From Aureimonas sp. SK2 (GTDB lineage Bacteria > Pseudomonadota > Alphaproteobacteria > Rhizobiales > Rhizobiaceae): a DNA stretch of 64,000 bases. Made by a program: the position numbers and the translations under genes. The notes under the pieces are model-generated. The model was given only the letters and a program-made list of their open reading frames with translations, was not told where the DNA came from and ran no database searches. Below, piece after piece: positions 63,396 through 64,000 of the stretch (positions within the stretch are counted from its first letter, which is position 1; each line of letters begins with the position of its first letter). The DNA lies in NCBI RefSeq assembly GCF_029813115.1, contig NZ_JAPZDS010000014.1, positions 1-64,000 of the forward strand, given 5' to 3'.

Positions 63396-64000
63396 TTGGC
63401 GGAACTGGATTACGGCCTCGGCGAGATGGCGGACACGATCCGCGACACCACCCGCCGCTTCGCGCGCGACCGGATCGAGCCGATCGCCGCTTCGGTGGAT
63501 CGCGAGGACCGTTTCGCCCGCGAACTCTGGCCCGAGATGGGCGCGCTCGGTCTCCACGGGATTACCGTGGAGGAGGAGCACGGCGGCCTCGGCCTCGGCT
63601 ATCTCGAGCATCTCGTCGCCTGCGAGGAGGTGAGCCGCGCCTCCGCCGCGATCGGCCTGAGCTACGGCGCCCATTCCAACCTCTGCATCAACCAGATCCG
63701 CCGCTGGGCGACGCCGGAGCAGAAGGCGAAGTACCTTCCGAAGCTCGTTTCCGGCGAGCATGTCGGCAGCCTCGCCATGTCGGAAGCGGGCGCGGGCTCC
63801 GACGTCGTGTCGATGAAGCTCAAGGCCCACAAGGTGGACGGCGGCTGGCGCCTCAACGGCACCAAGTTCTGGATCACCAACGCCTCCCATGCCGACACGC
63901 TGGTCGTCTATGCCAAGACCGACCCGGAGGCCGGCTCCAAGGGCATTTCGACCTTCCTCATCGAGAAGGACTTTCCGGGCTTCTCGATCGGGCAGACGAT
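63396..64000 (+). CDS. ivd: Isovaleryl-CoA dehydrogenase-like acyl-CoA dehydrogenase (3' end outside window)
   Basis: The first 201 codons are present. TTG at 63396 is preferred because GGGAGG ends 5 bases upstream; a GTG at 63366 is in frame. It begins LAELDYGLGEMADTIRDTTR; ITVEEEHGGLGLGYLEHLVA near residue 50, SYGAHSNLCINQIRRWATPEQ near 88 (split here across family motif), LAMSEAGAGSDVVSMKL near 127, and FWITNASHADTLVVYAKTDP near 150 are close to isovaleryl-CoA dehydrogenases. It oxidises isovaleryl-CoA in leucine breakdown, with electrons going to ETF. Confidence 0.88.
   Translation, partial: MAELDYGLGEMADTIRDTTRRFARDRIEPIAASVDREDRFARELWPEMGALGLHGITVEEEHGGLGLGYLEHLVACEEVSRASAAIGLSYGAHSNLCINQIRRWATPEQKAKYLPKLVSGEHVGSLAMSEAGAGSDVVSMKLKAHKVDGGWRLNGTKFWITNASHADTLVVYAKTDPEAGSKGISTFLIEKDFPGFSIGQT

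Overview
The window is a GC-rich, densely coded stretch of a bacterial chromosome. Gene content points to an alphaproteobacterium of the order Hyphomicrobiales: a PcaQ-controlled pca operon with a PcaD-PcaC fusion, an Lrp-type regulator beside a PutA that lacks a DNA-binding domain, a BigR-like repressor, a CrtW/CrtZ carotenoid pair, a PQQ operon and a Zur-like box. The family is a guess (Aurantimonadaceae or Methylobacteriaceae would fit). No tRNA, rRNA, CRISPR array, phage gene or insertion sequence was seen.

Layout. 1-7.2 kb (minus): a LacI-controlled operon with a TIM-barrel isomerase, a Gfo/Idh/MocA dehydrogenase and a ribose-type ABC importer; at the edge is the start of a secreted protein with its own promoter. 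7.4-13.6 kb (plus): pccB-mce-scpA-pccA, the B12-dependent route from propionyl-CoA to succinyl-CoA. 13.7-17.2 kb (plus): copper genes (DUF2946-like, PCuAC, CopC-CopD fusion, SCO). 17.2-21.0 kb (minus): a cobalamin riboswitch, then btuF-btuC-btuD, with a pseudoazurin gene translationally coupled to btuD. 21-30 kb: a GNAT, a CatB-type acetyltransferase, a DMT transporter and its LysR regulator, an ABC-F ATPase, a LysR/SbtA-like pair, a cytochrome b561, and divergent crtZ/crtW. 30-36.7 kb: a broken DUF930 gene, a PAS-GGDEF-EAL protein, aroQ, an old-yellow-enzyme/ArsR divergent pair, a tautomerase and a LysR regulator. 36.8-43.9 kb: pcaDC-H-G-I-J-F-B with divergent pcaQ. 44-48.8 kb: putR/putA and a remnant of a proline-racemase-family gene. 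48.8-53.5 kb (minus): an MFS transporter and pqqABCDE. 53.8-59.2 kb: a haloacetate-dehalogenase-like hydrolase, an L,D-transpeptidase, a BigR/YeeE-YedE unit, an XRE/PAS divergent pair and small proteins. 59.3-62.3 kb (plus): a Zur-like box, a zinc-binding protein (AztC/ZnuA type) and an AztD-ZinT fusion. 62.4-64 kb: a LysR regulator and the start of isovaleryl-CoA dehydrogenase.

How it fits together. Propionyl-CoA from branched-chain and odd-chain catabolism enters the pcc/mce/scpA route, whose mutase needs B12; the neighbouring riboswitch-controlled btu operon imports it. Aromatic acids go through protocatechuate to succinyl-CoA and acetyl-CoA, and proline through PutA to glutamate. The two points most worth a second look are the blue copper protein placed under a B12 riboswitch and the AztD-ZinT fused zinc chaperone behind a Zur-like box. 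Start codons were chosen from Shine-Dalgarno spacing, stop-start overlaps and family N-termini. All functions are inferred from sequence alone.
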